Positions 22,871-45,500 of a stretch of DNA of 64,000 nt are shown one piece after another. A program made the position numbers and the translations under genes. The stretch's first letter is position 1. Each line of letters starts with the position of its first letter. This stretch comes from Fratercula arctica (Eukaryota > Chordata > Aves > Charadriiformes > Alcidae). The DNA lies in contig CANTUZ010000014.1 of the NCBI GenBank assembly GCA_947846985.1, forward strand, positions 6,078,485-6,142,484, read 5' to 3'. The notes below the pieces were generated by a model that was not told the origin of the DNA, made no database searches, and saw nothing but the letters and a program-made list of their open reading frames with translations.

Positions 22871-23769
22871 AGATACCATTAATTTTCAGCCTTTTGTGGT
22901 TGCAAAGTTTAAGCCTTTTCTAAAGAGAGCTTGCCCATCGTTTCAGTTCACGGCTGTTACCGTGGGAGGCTCATGCCAAGAAGAGGAGCTCCAAAGGTTT
23001 CCTTGCCCACCTCCAGCTCCCTGTAGCCTGAACATCGTCGTAGGGGCTGCACAAAAGTTTGTTGCCCGCCCCGGTAATTAAGGTGCAGCCTTTGGCACGA
23101 CACAGCATGGAAGCATGACATCTTGCCCCTGTGATTTGCTTGCACAGCCACCAGTACCTTTCAACCTGGAAACATGAGCCTGGATGGCCCAACATCTCCT
23201 TGAGAAGCCATGTAAGCACCATGCTACAACTGTGAAGCCAGAACAGGGTGAGACTGCGTCCCTGCAGGCTTGCCTGTGATGGGCTGTGATGTCCTGTGAG
23301 GTGTGAAATGCCGGATGCTCATGAAATCACTGATGACCAGGGCAAACAAATCAATTTCGGCTAGTAATACAGTACACAGAGGGGAAAAAATACCCAACCA
23401 AAACTGTGCTCCACTTCCAGCACTGCTATCCCAGCAGCTGTGTTTTGAAACCCAACCCTCTCCGCGTTTGTCGAGTGCGAGTGCAAAGGGGTTTGTGTTC
23501 GTGAGACGCGGGAGTGCAAGAGCTTTCAGGCATCACAGCTTGGAGAGAGCTGGACTGCAAGCCCTGCTGACGTCCCCCACAGAGCCGTTTTTAAGGATTC
23601 TGTGGAACAGAGACACGGAAGCAAGTCTGAGGTTGGGGGATGCCCATTTTGGCCAAGTATTTGACCAAGAGATCATTGCATAACTTACCTTTAACTCCTA
23701 AGCAAGAGCTAAAGGGAAGTTATACAGCATTTCCCACCGGGTCTGAGAAGTTTTCCATTCAACCCGCCC

Positions 23770-24135
23770 CATAAGTGGCGCAGGAGACGGGGTCAACACG
23801 CAAACCAGGCCACTTCTGATGGCCTCCAGCCTCGCAGCATCTAGACTTCTTGCATTAAGCATGTTGCCTTCAGCATCTGCTTTTAGATACTTTGTTCACA
23901 CTTTTGCCTAATTTCTCTTTGAACTAGCTGACAGCATCAGCCCCCACAACCCTCCCTGGGGCGGCAGTTTCTAGAAGCTCCCAGCCCTTTGTGCAGTCTC
24001 TGGAGCTGCTCTAGTTGCAGTACACCCTTCCTGAGATGTGGTGACCGGCACTACACACACTACAAAAGACGTGGAAGAACCAGGTTTGTACATCACAGCA
24101 AAATTATACCCCTTGTCTTGTCCTCAATGTTCTTC
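23770..24135 (-). mobile_element. Old, degraded CR1-like fragment
   Basis: Words typical of an older CR1 lineage read antisense: CTGATGGCCTCCAGCCTCG, AGAAGCTCCCAGCCCTTTG, and a block resembling TGAGATGTGGTGACCGGCAC. Assignment is by pattern memory only. Confidence 0.45.
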
Positions 24136-24239
24136 TTAGGGTATGTAACATTTTGTTGGGGTTTTTTTGGCTACTGCAGCACATGGAGATGATGATTTTG
24201 GAGAACTCATTTGCAGCTGGGTACTGGAAAAGGAAAACA

Positions 24240-24640
24240 TTCATAGAATCACAGAATGGTTAGAGTTGGAATGGACCTTAAAGACCATCTCATTCCACTC
24301 CCCTGCCCTGGGCAGGGACACCTCCCACCAGCCCAGGCTGCTCCAAGCCCCGTCCAACCTGGCCTTGAACCCCTCCAGGGATGGGGCAGCCACAGCTTCT
24401 CTGGGCAACCTGGGCCAGGGGCTCACCACCCTCAGAGTGAATAATTTCTTCCTAATATCTAATCTCAATCTCCCCTCTTTCAGTGTAAAACTGTTCCCCC
24501 TCGTCCCATGGCTCCCCTCCCTGAACCAGAGTCCCTCCCCAGCTTTTCTGTAGCCCCTTTAGGGACTGGCAGGGGCTCCAAGGCCTCCCCGGAGCCTTCT
24601 CTTCTCCAGGCTGAACCCCCCCCCAACTGTCTCAGCCTGA
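24240..24640 (-). mobile_element. CR1 LINE 3'-end fragment
   Basis: The inverted 3' tail CATAGAATCACAGAATGGTT is followed by the CR1 3' UTR (CCCTGCCCTGGGCAGGGACA) and ends in CTCCAGGCTGAACCCCC. Confidence 0.9.
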
Positions 24641-26327
24641 CATGGTGCACCATGAATTTCATTGCATCGCATTGCACCGATGTGTAGCCAGATGGCAGAA
24701 AATCGCCTTATTATTCGAGGGCAAGCAGTTGGCAACGCTATCCTGTGACTGCCTTGCAGTCTTCACGCTTGCTTGCACCTTCCAGGGAAAGCAAAGAGAT
24801 CACATGCGTGCCAAGAGGTGGGCGTCACCCACTGTTCTTCGCAAGGCGAGGATGCAAGATGGCAGAAGCCATCACAACCTTCTCATGCAGCTCGTTCTTC
24901 TCTGCTGGCTGCTCCCCGTGACTGTAATGGCAGCCCAGCACAGATCAGCACTCGCGGTCTTCGCAAATGAGTGAGCTCTGCATGTGCCGGCATCTCCATG
25001 GTTCAGCGCACCACGGCTGACGCAATGAGGACTCACCTTGTGCTACCCCGTGGCCTTCACATCTCAGCACCTCCCGCTGGTCTGAAGCATCCAAAATCTC
25101 TCATCCTCCCCTTTAACCGTGTTGCAAACTCTGTCTAGATAAAGGTAAAGAAGAGATACAAGGGAATAACTTGAGCTGGGGAAAATCCATCAGCCATAGC
25201 AGGGGGAAGCTCACAGCTTGAAAATTTTTCTTATAAATGGCCTGATGCTGGCAATGACTTGATTTTCTCCAACATGCCCAATGTCCCTCTCCCCGCAGCC
25301 AGGCTGTAGGACTCCCCAGCCCCATCCCTGGATGTCTGGGCTGCCACGTGCCCTGGCAGCCCCTCAGACCCACCCTAGAGCCCCGAAGGATCCTTGTAGT
25401 TCTGAGCCTGGCACAGGCAGCCAAGCAGCCCCAACCGCTCTCCCAGAGCCTCCAGGGGCTGAGTCCAGCCCCACCAGGGCTGGGAGGCGGGAGGAGATGG
25501 TACGAGGGAGCGACCTAAGCTGTGCTCAGTGTCATGGCCCCAGCTGGGGAATAGAGGAGGAGGGTACAAAGCAAATCGCTGCCTGCTCAGACACTGATCC
25601 CCCTGTCCCTTCATCTGCCCATCCTTTGGTGTCCTCCATATGGAATGTCCCTCAAGGGCCTCCTGAAAGAGCTCCCTCCCAGGGGATCATCACTGCAGTG
25701 ATACTCAGGAGGCGCAAAAACGGATACCCCATGGAGAAGTACCTCTGTTAGCAAGGGCCACTGCCTTATTTATCATCCTTCGGAGAAGGCAGTGTGACTC
25801 AGGGGTCAGAAGTGTCAGTGTCCTGGGGCAGCAGAGCATGGACCAGAGTTACCCCCAGGGCCCATTTGCAGAGGGCACTGAGAGGGACTGTGGGGACAGG
25901 CTGGAAAATGCCTGTAGGATCAGCACACCCCAACCTTGGATGTTTCTGAGACCTGTGCATGGGTGTCCATTCCTTTTTGCAAGGTGCCCTTATGTCCCTC
26001 AGGGCTGTCAAACACATGCACTCAGGTACCAGATCCCATTTCTACCCTTAAAAGGAGTTTCACCCCACTCCTAACTCTTTCTTGACACCTTCATGGCCTT
26101 TAAACACAACTTGAAGGCTGGGCAGGTTGTAGAGTCAAAGTTAGTGGCCAAGGAGATGTTGGGTGGTAGGTGGATTGCCTGTCCCACCACATTGGTGGCT
26201 GGATCTCCTGTCTCACCTCCCAGCCCTCTGCAGAGATCCAGCTGAACATCCCTGGTCAAATATCCAGCTTGCATTGAACTGGAGCAACCCATGGATGTGT
26301 CCAGAATAGTTCATCTGTAGAGGAGAT

Positions 26328-26700
26328 GAATCACGGAATGGTTTGGGTTAGAAGGATCCTTAAAGATCACCTTGTTCCAACCCCCCTGCCCTGCGCAGGG
26401 ACACCTCCCACCAGCCCAGGTTGCTCCAAGCCCCGTCCAACCTGGCCTTGAACCCCTCCAGGGATGGGGCAGCCACAGCTTCTCTGGGCAACCTGGGCCA
26501 GGGGCTTACCACCCTCACACCAAAAAATTTCTTCCTCAGATCTCATCTAAATCTCCCTCTTCCAGTGTAAAACCCTTCCCCCTCGTCCTATCACTCCCCT
26601 CCCTGATCCAGAGTCCCTCCCCAGCTTTCCTGGAGCCCCTTTAGGGACTGGAAGGGACTGGAAGGTCTCCCTGGAGCCTTCTCTTCTCCAGGCTGAACAA
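26328..26700 (-). mobile_element. CR1 LINE 3'-end fragment
   Basis: Starts AATCACGGAATGGTTTGGGT, continues through GGGACACCTCCCACCAGCCC, and ends at CTCCAGGCTGAACAAGG. It is closely similar to the copy at 24240. Confidence 0.9.
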
Positions 26701-28677
26701 GGAGCGGGAGGCTCTGCAGCAGCCTGAGACAATCATCCAGCCGTGCAAGACAGGACCCTGGAGCTGAACTCCTCTGAACCATGCCGGGAAAAGGCTGAAA
26801 AGGGAACTGTGCTGCTGAGGGGTGAAAGTAGGTAGAGTGTAACCCTGGGCCACAGCTTTAGGAAGGAGAAGAAAGACAAGCTAGCTTCGCAAAGTCTGAT
26901 GCATGCGTCTCCATTACCCTCATTAGGGTTGTCAGGGGAATAACCGTTACCCTGCTCATTAGCAGAGAGCAGGATCAAGGCAGTCCGGGGTCAACACAGG
27001 ATGTTCTTGTGGCCTAAGGCAGAACTATTCATTCTGATGTACGTTTTCATCTCAAAGTGCCTGAAATAAGATCTGTTTCAGCTGCCTAAGGGGTGCTTTT
27101 GCAGCACAAGGGACCATGTGTTGCGTTCCCCAGGACCTGGGTGCCCGGTGGGACAAGCCCTGCTGAGATAGCTTTGGAAGACTGGATACGGGGTGAAGGA
27201 TCCAGCCCTGCTTTAGTCCCTACCACCCTCCAGAAGCAGCCCATGGAGTGCAGGACATCTGTGGGTGTTCTGGGGCTCTCAAACCTGCGAAGAAACATTC
27301 ACCTGGTGTTACAGCAGAAGCCTTGAGACGCAGGTTGGTGTAGAGGACAGGCAAGGGATGATAAGAGATAGGGCACACTGGAAAGCCCAAATCAGCAGCT
27401 CATCGATTGTCAGCTTGCAGGCCTGGATCTGGACAAAAACAGCTTTAGGGGTAACAAAGAAAAAGCATCCAACGCTGTCAAAAAGCCCCATGTATAGTCA
27501 GTTTGGGTGCAATATTGATTTGCAGGTGGATAAGGGAAGAACAAAATGTGAAAGTATGTCAGAAAACATGTGAATCCAAAAGTGGAAGAAGGCGAGGAGG
27601 AAGAATAAACCCCATCAACGTGACACTCCTCCCTGGAAAAATCTTGGACCCCTGACATTCCACTGCCAAGCCCCCTTGCATGAAGAAAACTGGTGCCGTT
27701 GACCTTCAGATTGAGGGAACACTCTAAACACCTCTCTGTACATACCGCAGCCATAGACTTGGCCATTATCTTGCCTGATTCTCCTTTGTGAGTGTCCTGC
27801 ATGCTGTAGGGTCAGCTTTTACTCTTTAGTTCTCCAAGTTTTTGGGCTGTTTGGGCTCTTTCTACACTCCTTTGTTTCCCTTGGCAGATACTTTCCACAC
27901 ATCTTGCAAGCCATCTTCTGTTCTGCAGCTTGGTCAGTGCTCTCAGGGTACTCCAAGCCTTCATCTTCTCAGCCCCTACAACCCAGCACGCATCCCCTGT
28001 TCCCTCTCTTCCCCTGCCTTGCAGATGTTCGTGCTTTTACCCCACCACATCCACCGTATTGATCACATCCCTCATCCCCTTTCCCTCTGGTTGGCTATTT
28101 TCTTGGTCTTTTGTGAACAGGACTGTCCTGCCAACACGCTGCAGGGTGCCCGCACAGGGTCCCGCGCGGCTGCTCGCAGTCCCACACCACTTGGGTTGGC
28201 ACGAGCCGCAGCGGTACCCAGTGCTTATTTCTACGACCAGTTTCTTAAACCTCCTGCCAGTGCCCCTCTGCATGGCTGACCTGCACCTCCGAGCCCTTCT
28301 CAAGACGCCCCCGACCTCTGAGAGAATCCAGGAGACTGATGTCCAAGGACACAAGGCACAGGAGCATGTTTGGGAACACAGCAGATGGAACAGATCAGTG
28401 AAATCAAGTTGCTTCCACCCATCTAGTGAGGCGTAGGTCCTTTGTCATGCTTGCCAGTGACATATCAACGTCCACGAACTAGGGCATCTCAGATGGCTCT
28501 ATATATCTGCCTGAGGCCTGAACTGAGCTCTCGGGTGGATTTTGCAAAACCGTTCAACTTAACTGCTGGCAAATACTTCAGGGTAAACTTTGTAGCCTCC
28601 ACTGCCTGGCTACAAAAAAAAAAAAAAAAAAGAAAACCCTCCAAGAGTAAAACGCTGTGCGAGTCTTAGAGAAAGTT

Positions 28678-28683
28678 TTTATT
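28678..28683 (-). terminator. Poly(A) signal of receptor 3
   Basis: AATAAA on the minus strand, about 235 bases after the receptor 3 stop codon (28916-28918). Confidence 0.6.
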
Positions 28684-28915
28684 TTCACAAATGCACAAAA
28701 AAAAAATTTTTGAAAGAGAAATTAAAAAAAAAAAAAAATTTCTACACATCAAATATCTTCCGTGTACTGCACAGTGTCTGTCACGCTTTGTATCACTCGG
28801 GGTAACTGGATGAGGTGGAGATGGAGGTGCGTGGTGGATCTAGTGACCCAGCTTTGTACAGACGAGGTGGTCCAGGGCCCTTGCCGAAAGAGCTGTGTGC
28901 TGGGACGTTGCTGCA

Positions 28916-39682
<10,767 letters not shown>

Positions 39683-41760
39683 AGGGTGCCCAGCTGATGG
39701 CAACGGACTTTTGGAGAAGCTGCTCCCAGCGTGGCAGGGGTGTGGGAAGAGGTAGGCTTGGCAGAGGCGGAGATCAGGTCCACCATCACCAGCTGGAGAA
39801 GAAATACACCGAAGACCTGATGAAGGCAACTGGGAGAAGACACTTTACGTGCTGCTCTATCCCCCAGCTCCCTGGTGGCACTTGCATCACGTGGAGTCCA
39901 GTGGATAAAGGGGAACCGAATCTTCTGCTTTCAGCTTGATCCTTGGTGACCAGCAACCATCCTCTGACCTCAGCTGCTGTGGGTGACGTCCCATGGGTCC
40001 ACCGCGCAAGAGGACATCCGAATGTGGACAGGGAGGGCTGGGGGAGCTGAAGGGCTTGGTTGTAGGGTTGTAACTGTGCTGAGTGAGTGCGTCTCCTCGT
40101 AAGCGATGCGGACTCCATAGCCAACGGACAAGAAAATGGACAAGCATCAAATGGTCCATCGCCTTGATGAGGAGCAGCCTCAGGTCCAGCCTCACCAAGG
40201 GGGCTGAAACCAGCAGATCAGGTGTGGGCACCAGCACGGCAACCCTCCAGGAGCATCTCAGAGGCTTGGGCCAGGCAGCAGGGGCTCTCGCGGGGAAGGA
40301 GAGCAGCCCCGTCCACTTTCAGCTGCCACCTCATTCATAAAGATGGACAATAGAAGGAGGGACAATACAAAAATAAACAATATAAGGAATATACAGCATC
40401 GGACAATACAAGGACAGAGAAGATGCACGTGGCCCTGCAGCAACAGAAGATGTGGGGCACTGAGGGGGCACAGGAGAAAGGGGGAGATGTGGGGCAAGGG
40501 GGGTGTGCAGGAGCAAATGGGGACACGTGGGGCAGGCAGGAGTGGGGCAGCCCCCCGAACTGGTGGCCCAGGGCAGCAGGAGGGTCCCCTGCCCCATGCC
40601 AAGCTCCAGCCCCCCGGAGGGCTATGGGGCACCCCAGGCACAGGGACACATGGGCCACCATGACCTCCGAGGCGTGCTGCCCCCCAACCTCCGCTGTTCC
40701 CCTGCCACCCACCCACCCGCCCTCAGGGGGGACACAATGCGTTGGTGGCTCCAGGGTGGTGATGTGCTCGATCCCGGTCCTGGGGGCTGCGAGTGAGATG
40801 GGGCAACAATGTGGAGGGGGGAGGAAAGAGGAGGATGTGGGGGGGCTGTAAGCAGGGCGACAATAAGGGGACCCCCACCCTCTTTCTTATGGCACCCCTG
40901 CCCAAGTGACAAGCGTCCCCCAAGGGACATGAGGGGGGTAATCCCCAAGTTTGGGGGGTGGCAGTGGGGTGGCCCCCTCAGGAGGCTCCTTGGCAGGGGT
41001 GAGGGGCTCCTGTGCTCCCGTTCTGCGCCCATCACTGTGTCCTTGGTGTCACGGCCCAGGGAGGGGGTGGCCTGCGGGAGAGGGGACATCGCTGGGGGGG
41101 CTGGGGGACATGGGGACAAGAGGTGACAGGGGTCCTGGGATCCTGCCTGTTCCTGTCCCCACCCCACATCCCAGTGGAACCATGTCCTCTTGGCGGTCTT
41201 GGGGGTGTCCTGGGCCCCCCCAGTCACTTCCAGCTCCCCCCCAATCACTTCCAGCCCCCAATTCCCCCAAAACCCTGCCCCCCTCAGTGCTCCAGTTGCC
41301 CCACCCCCCTCCGAGCCCCCCCCCAATTCCTCCAACTCCTTTCTCCCAGCTCTCCCCAACCCCCTCCGAGCACCCCAACCCCCCAGCTTCCCCTAAGCCC
41401 CTGCCCCCCCAGTTCCCCCAACCCCCCCGGAACCTCCCTAAACCCCAAATCCCCATCAGCCCCCCAACCTTCTGCCCCCCAGTTCTCCCAACCCTCCTGA
41501 GCCTCCCCAACTATACCCTGAGCCCCCAACCCCCCCAAATCGCCACCAGCCCCCAAAATCCCCACCAGCCCCCCAACCTCCTGCATCCTCCCTCATCCCC
41601 TCCCCCAGCCCACGCCCCCCTGAGCCCCCCCCCAGGCCCTCAACCACCTTCCGGAGCCCCCTGAACCCCCCGCCAGGCCCTCAATCCCTGCAACTCCCCC
41701 CGTACCCCCAAATCCCCTGCGTCTCCCTGGGGGAAGGGACAGGGGCAGCCCCGACCCCCG
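39683..41760. other. Intergenic region between receptor 3 and the ZNF628-like gene
   Basis: The two genes are divergently transcribed from here. From about 40330 base composition changes sharply from mixed to very G+C-rich. No gene is recognised; long open frames on both strands come from the C-rich tract and carry no domains. Confidence 0.5.
41205..41720. repeat. C-rich tract (G-rich on minus strand)
   Basis: About 500 bp of runs such as CCCCCCAACC and CCAGTTCCCCCAACCCCCC. Purines on the plus strand are sparse. It could form G-quadruplexes on the minus strand. Confidence 0.75.
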
Positions 41761-41779
41761 TTACGGGTCGCGCCCGTCA

Positions 41780-42330
41780 TCTCACCCCCCAGTCCCGCTC
41801 CAAGATGGCGGCGCCGTCGACTCCATTTCCCAGCAGCCCCCGCGCGGCCCCGCCCCCGCCCCCTGGGCGCGCGCGGCGCGGCACGGCGCGGCGCCGGGGG
41901 GGGGGCGTGGCTCCGCGCGCGGCGCGGCCCAGTCGTCGCTCGGCGGCGGCGGCGGCCGGAGCGGGCCCTGCCCTGCCCTGCCCGGCGCGGCCCGGCCCGG
42001 CCGCTCCGCGGCGGCTCCTCCCCGCGCCCTTCCTGGCAGGTGAGCGGGCAGCGGGGGGTGGGAGCGGCGGCAGGGGCGAAGCCGGGGCGGCGGCGGCGCC
42101 TGCGCGGGGCGGGGCCTGCTGGGGGGGGGGGGGGGAGGCTGAGGGGAGGAGGGGGCGTGGCCTGCAGGCGCGGCGGGGGCGGGGCCTGAAGAGCAAAGCG
42201 CGGCGGGGGCGTGGGCTAGGGGGCTTGGCGGGGGGCGGGGCTTAAGGACCGGCGGGGGCGGGGCCTGGCAGGGATCACGGCTCGGTGTGGGCGGGGCGTG
42301 AAGGGGAAAGTGGGGCGGGGCCTAAAGAGG
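41780..42330 (+). promoter_or_regulatory. CpG-island promoter and 5' end of the ZNF628-like gene
   Basis: Dense CpG and GC boxes. AAGATGGCGGC at 41802-41812 is a YY1-type core, and ACTCCATTTCCCAGCAGCC at about 41820-41838 resembles a ZNF143-type element. A consensus donor, GGCAG then GTGAGC, at 42039/42040 marks the end of a likely non-coding first exon. TATA-less, housekeeping style. The start site is not resolved. Confidence 0.7.
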
Positions 42331-42470
42331 GAGGGGGCGTGGTCTGTAGGGAGGAGCTGGCCGGGGGCGGGGCCTGAGGGGGCTTCGGGGCCCGTGGGGG
42401 CGTAGCCTGGCGGGGAGCACCGGCGGGGGGGCGGGCCTTCAGTGCGGTGCCCACGCCCCCCACCGGCCAG
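42100..42470 (+). promoter_or_regulatory. Array of GC/GT boxes in ZNF628-like intron 1
   Basis: More than ten repeats of GGGGGCGGGGCCT or GGGGGCGTGG spaced about 25-40 bp, matching SP1/KLF-type sites. They are partly tandemly duplicated (GGCGGGGGCGGGGCCTGAAG). Confidence 0.55.
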
Positions 42471-42589
42471 GCCACGCCCCCCCACTGTCCACGTGGCCAC
42501 GCCGGGTCCCTCTGATGGGGGGTTCTTGGGGGGATGTCGCATCCTTCCCACCCAACCCCACAATGTCCCCAACCCCCAGGACTGTCACC

Positions 42590-45500
42590 ATGACGGGAGC
42601 CACGCCGCCAGCAGGGCCAGCCGGACCCCGGGCCGGGGCTCCGGGGACGCCTGACCAGCCCTACGCTTGCCGGGAATGCGGCAAGGCCTTCAGGTGGTCC
42701 TCCCGCCTGGCCCACCACCAACGCAGCCACACGGGTGAGCGGCCCTACAAGTGCCCCGAGTGCCCCAAAGCCTTCAAGGGCTCCTCCGCCCTCCTCTACC
42801 ACCAGCGGGGCCACACGGGTGAGCGGCCCTACGCCTGCCCCCAGTGCGGCAAGGCCTTCAAGCGATCCTCCCTCCTGCAGACCCACCAGCGGGTCCACAC
42901 GGGGCTGCGGGCCTTCGAGTGCGCCCAGTGTGGTCTCACCTTCAAGTGGGCGTCCCACTACCAGTACCACCTCCGGCAGCACACCGGTGAGCGGCCCTAC
43001 CGCTGCCCAGCTTGTCCCAAAGCCTTCAAGAACTCTTCCAGCCTCCGCCGGCACCGGCACACCCACACCGGCGAGCGGCCCCACGCCTGCCCCATCTGTG
43101 GCAAAGCCTTCGCCCAAGCCACTAACCTCCGGCAACACCAGCGGGTCCACACTGGCGAGCGGCCCTACGCCTGCCCCCAGTGCGGCAAGACCTTCACCCA
43201 CTCCTCCAACCTCCTCCTCCACCGCCGCACCCACGCTGCCGCCCGGCCCCACGAGTGCCCCACCTGTGCCAAGGCCTTCGTCTCTGACGCCTGCCTGCAG
43301 AAACATCTGCAGAGCCATGCCGCCATGCCACCGCTCCTCCCAGCCCCTGCCGCCCCGCCGGAGACACTCTGGAGGTGCTCTGTCTGCCCCCTGAGCTTCA
43401 CCAGTGAGGAGGAGCTGCTGGGCCACCAAAGCAGCCACTCGGTGACAGCCATGACCCCGCCAGCCACCCCCCACCATTGCTCCACCTGTGGCAAGACCTT
43501 CAAAAACAGCTCAGGGCTGGCCCGGCACCGGCATGGCCACGCTGCTGAGCGGCCCTTCAAGTGTGCCGTCTGCCCCAAGACCTTCACCCAGTTGGCTGGG
43601 CTGTTGGCCCACCAACGCAGCCACCCCGCCACCGTCCCACCGCGTCCCCTCCCTGAGGCTCCTCACCCCCCGGCAGTGTCCCAGACCACCCCAGAGCGCC
43701 CGTACCAATGCACTGAGTGCGGCAAAGCCTTCAAGGGCTCCTCGGGACTGCGGTACCACATGCGGGACCATACAGGTGAGCGGCCCTACGCCTGCCGCGA
43801 GTGTGGCAAGGCCTTCAAGCGATCCTCCCTCCTCCAGATCCACCAGCGGGTCCACACGGGGCTGCGGGCCTTCGAGTGTGCCCAGTGCGGTCTCACCTTC
43901 AAGTGGGCATCCCACTACCAGTACCACCTCCGGCAACACACCGGCGAGCGACCCTACCGCTGCCCCGACTGCCCCAAAGCCTTCAAGAACACCTCCTGCC
44001 TCCGCCGCCATCGCCAGCTCCACACCGGCGAGCGGCCCCACGCCTGCCCTGTCTGCGGCAAAGCCTTCGCCCAAACCTCCAACCTCCGGCAACACCAGCG
44101 GGTCCACACCGGCGAGCGGCCCTACGCCTGCCCCCAGTGCGGCAAAACCTTCACCCACTCCTCCAACCTCCAGCTCCACCGCCGCACCCACTCCGCTGCC
44201 CGGCCCTACCGCTGCCCGCTCTGCCCCAAGGCCTTCGTCATGGCCTCCTACCTCCAGCGTCACCTCCGCACCCACACCCCCGGTCCTCGTGGGACCCCCC
44301 GCCGTCCCCCTCTGCCTCCCCCCGAACCCCAGACCTTCCTGCTGGTACAGACCCCCCAGGGCCTGCAGCTCATCCCCAGCCCCCCAGCACCCCCACGGAA
44401 GGTCCTCCTGCTCCCCAGCACCCCAGCCGAGCCCCCCACCTTCACCCTTCTGCCTACCGAGGGTCCCCCGCCCCAGGTGGGGAAGGGTCCCCAGGCGTCG
44501 GGACCCACTGCTGCCGGGCAGAGCATCCTTTTGGTACCTGGCACAGGGCAGGCGCTGCCTGGCATCCAGCTCCAGGCTGTGGCGGGGACCCCGGCGGGCG
44601 CCAATGTCATCGTCCTGAGGGGTGGTGTCAGTGGCGTCCTCCCCCTGCGGGGGCCACAGCCGCCTGAGGTCAGCAGCGTCCAACTGCAGGCAGCCGAGGT
44701 GACCAACATCCAGCTGCAAGCCCTGCCACAACCCTTGGAGGTCACCAATATCCAGCTCCAAGCCGCCGAGGTGACGAATGTCCAGCTCCAAGCCACAGAG
44801 GTGACAAGTGTCCAGCTCCAAGCCCTGCCGCAGCCCTTAGATGTCACCAACATTCAGCTCCAAGCTGCCGAGGTGACAAACGTACAGCTCCAAGCCCTGC
44901 CGCAACCCTCCAAGGTGACCAGCGTCCAGCTCCAAGCTCTGCCACAGCCTCTGGACGTCACTAACATCCATCTCCAAGCTGCCGAGGTGACAAACGTCCA
45001 GCTGCAAGCCTTGCCGCAGCCCTTGGATGTCACCAACATCCAGCTCCAAGCCAATGAGGTGACAAATGTCCAGCTGCAAGCCCTGCCACAGCCCTCCAAG
45101 GTGGCCAACATCCAGCTCCACGCCTTGCCACAACCCTCAGATGTCACCAACATCCAGCTCCAATCTGTGCCACAACCTTCAGATGTCACTAACATCCAGC
45201 TGCAGGCCGCAGAGGTGACAAATGTCCAGCTGCAAGCCCTGCCACAACCTTTGGATGTCACCAACATCCAGCTCCAAGCCCTGCCACAACCCTCTGAGGT
45301 CACCAACATCCAGCTGCAGGCCGCAGAGGTGACAAATGTCCAGCTCCAAGCCCTGCCACAACCCTTGGATGTCACCAACATCCAGCTGCAGGCCACCGAG
45401 GTGACAAATGTTCAGCTCCAAGCCCTGCCACAGCCCTCGGACATCACCAACATCCAGCTCCAAGCCCTGCCGCAGCCCTCAGAGGCACCCAGCATCCATC

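Larger units (their letters stand above)
21224..28677. other. Intergenic region between receptors 2 and 3
   Basis: About 7.5 kb holding three CR1 fragments and one decayed SRCR exon (about 22720-22870). No intact gene is recognised; open frames here carry no family motifs. The receptor 2 promoter should lie just right of 21223. Confidence 0.55.

Noticed and set aside
41049..41664. Pro-rich (plus) and Gly-rich (minus) open frames in the C-rich tract
   Set aside because: Composition alone explains them; no start context, domain or conserved motif.
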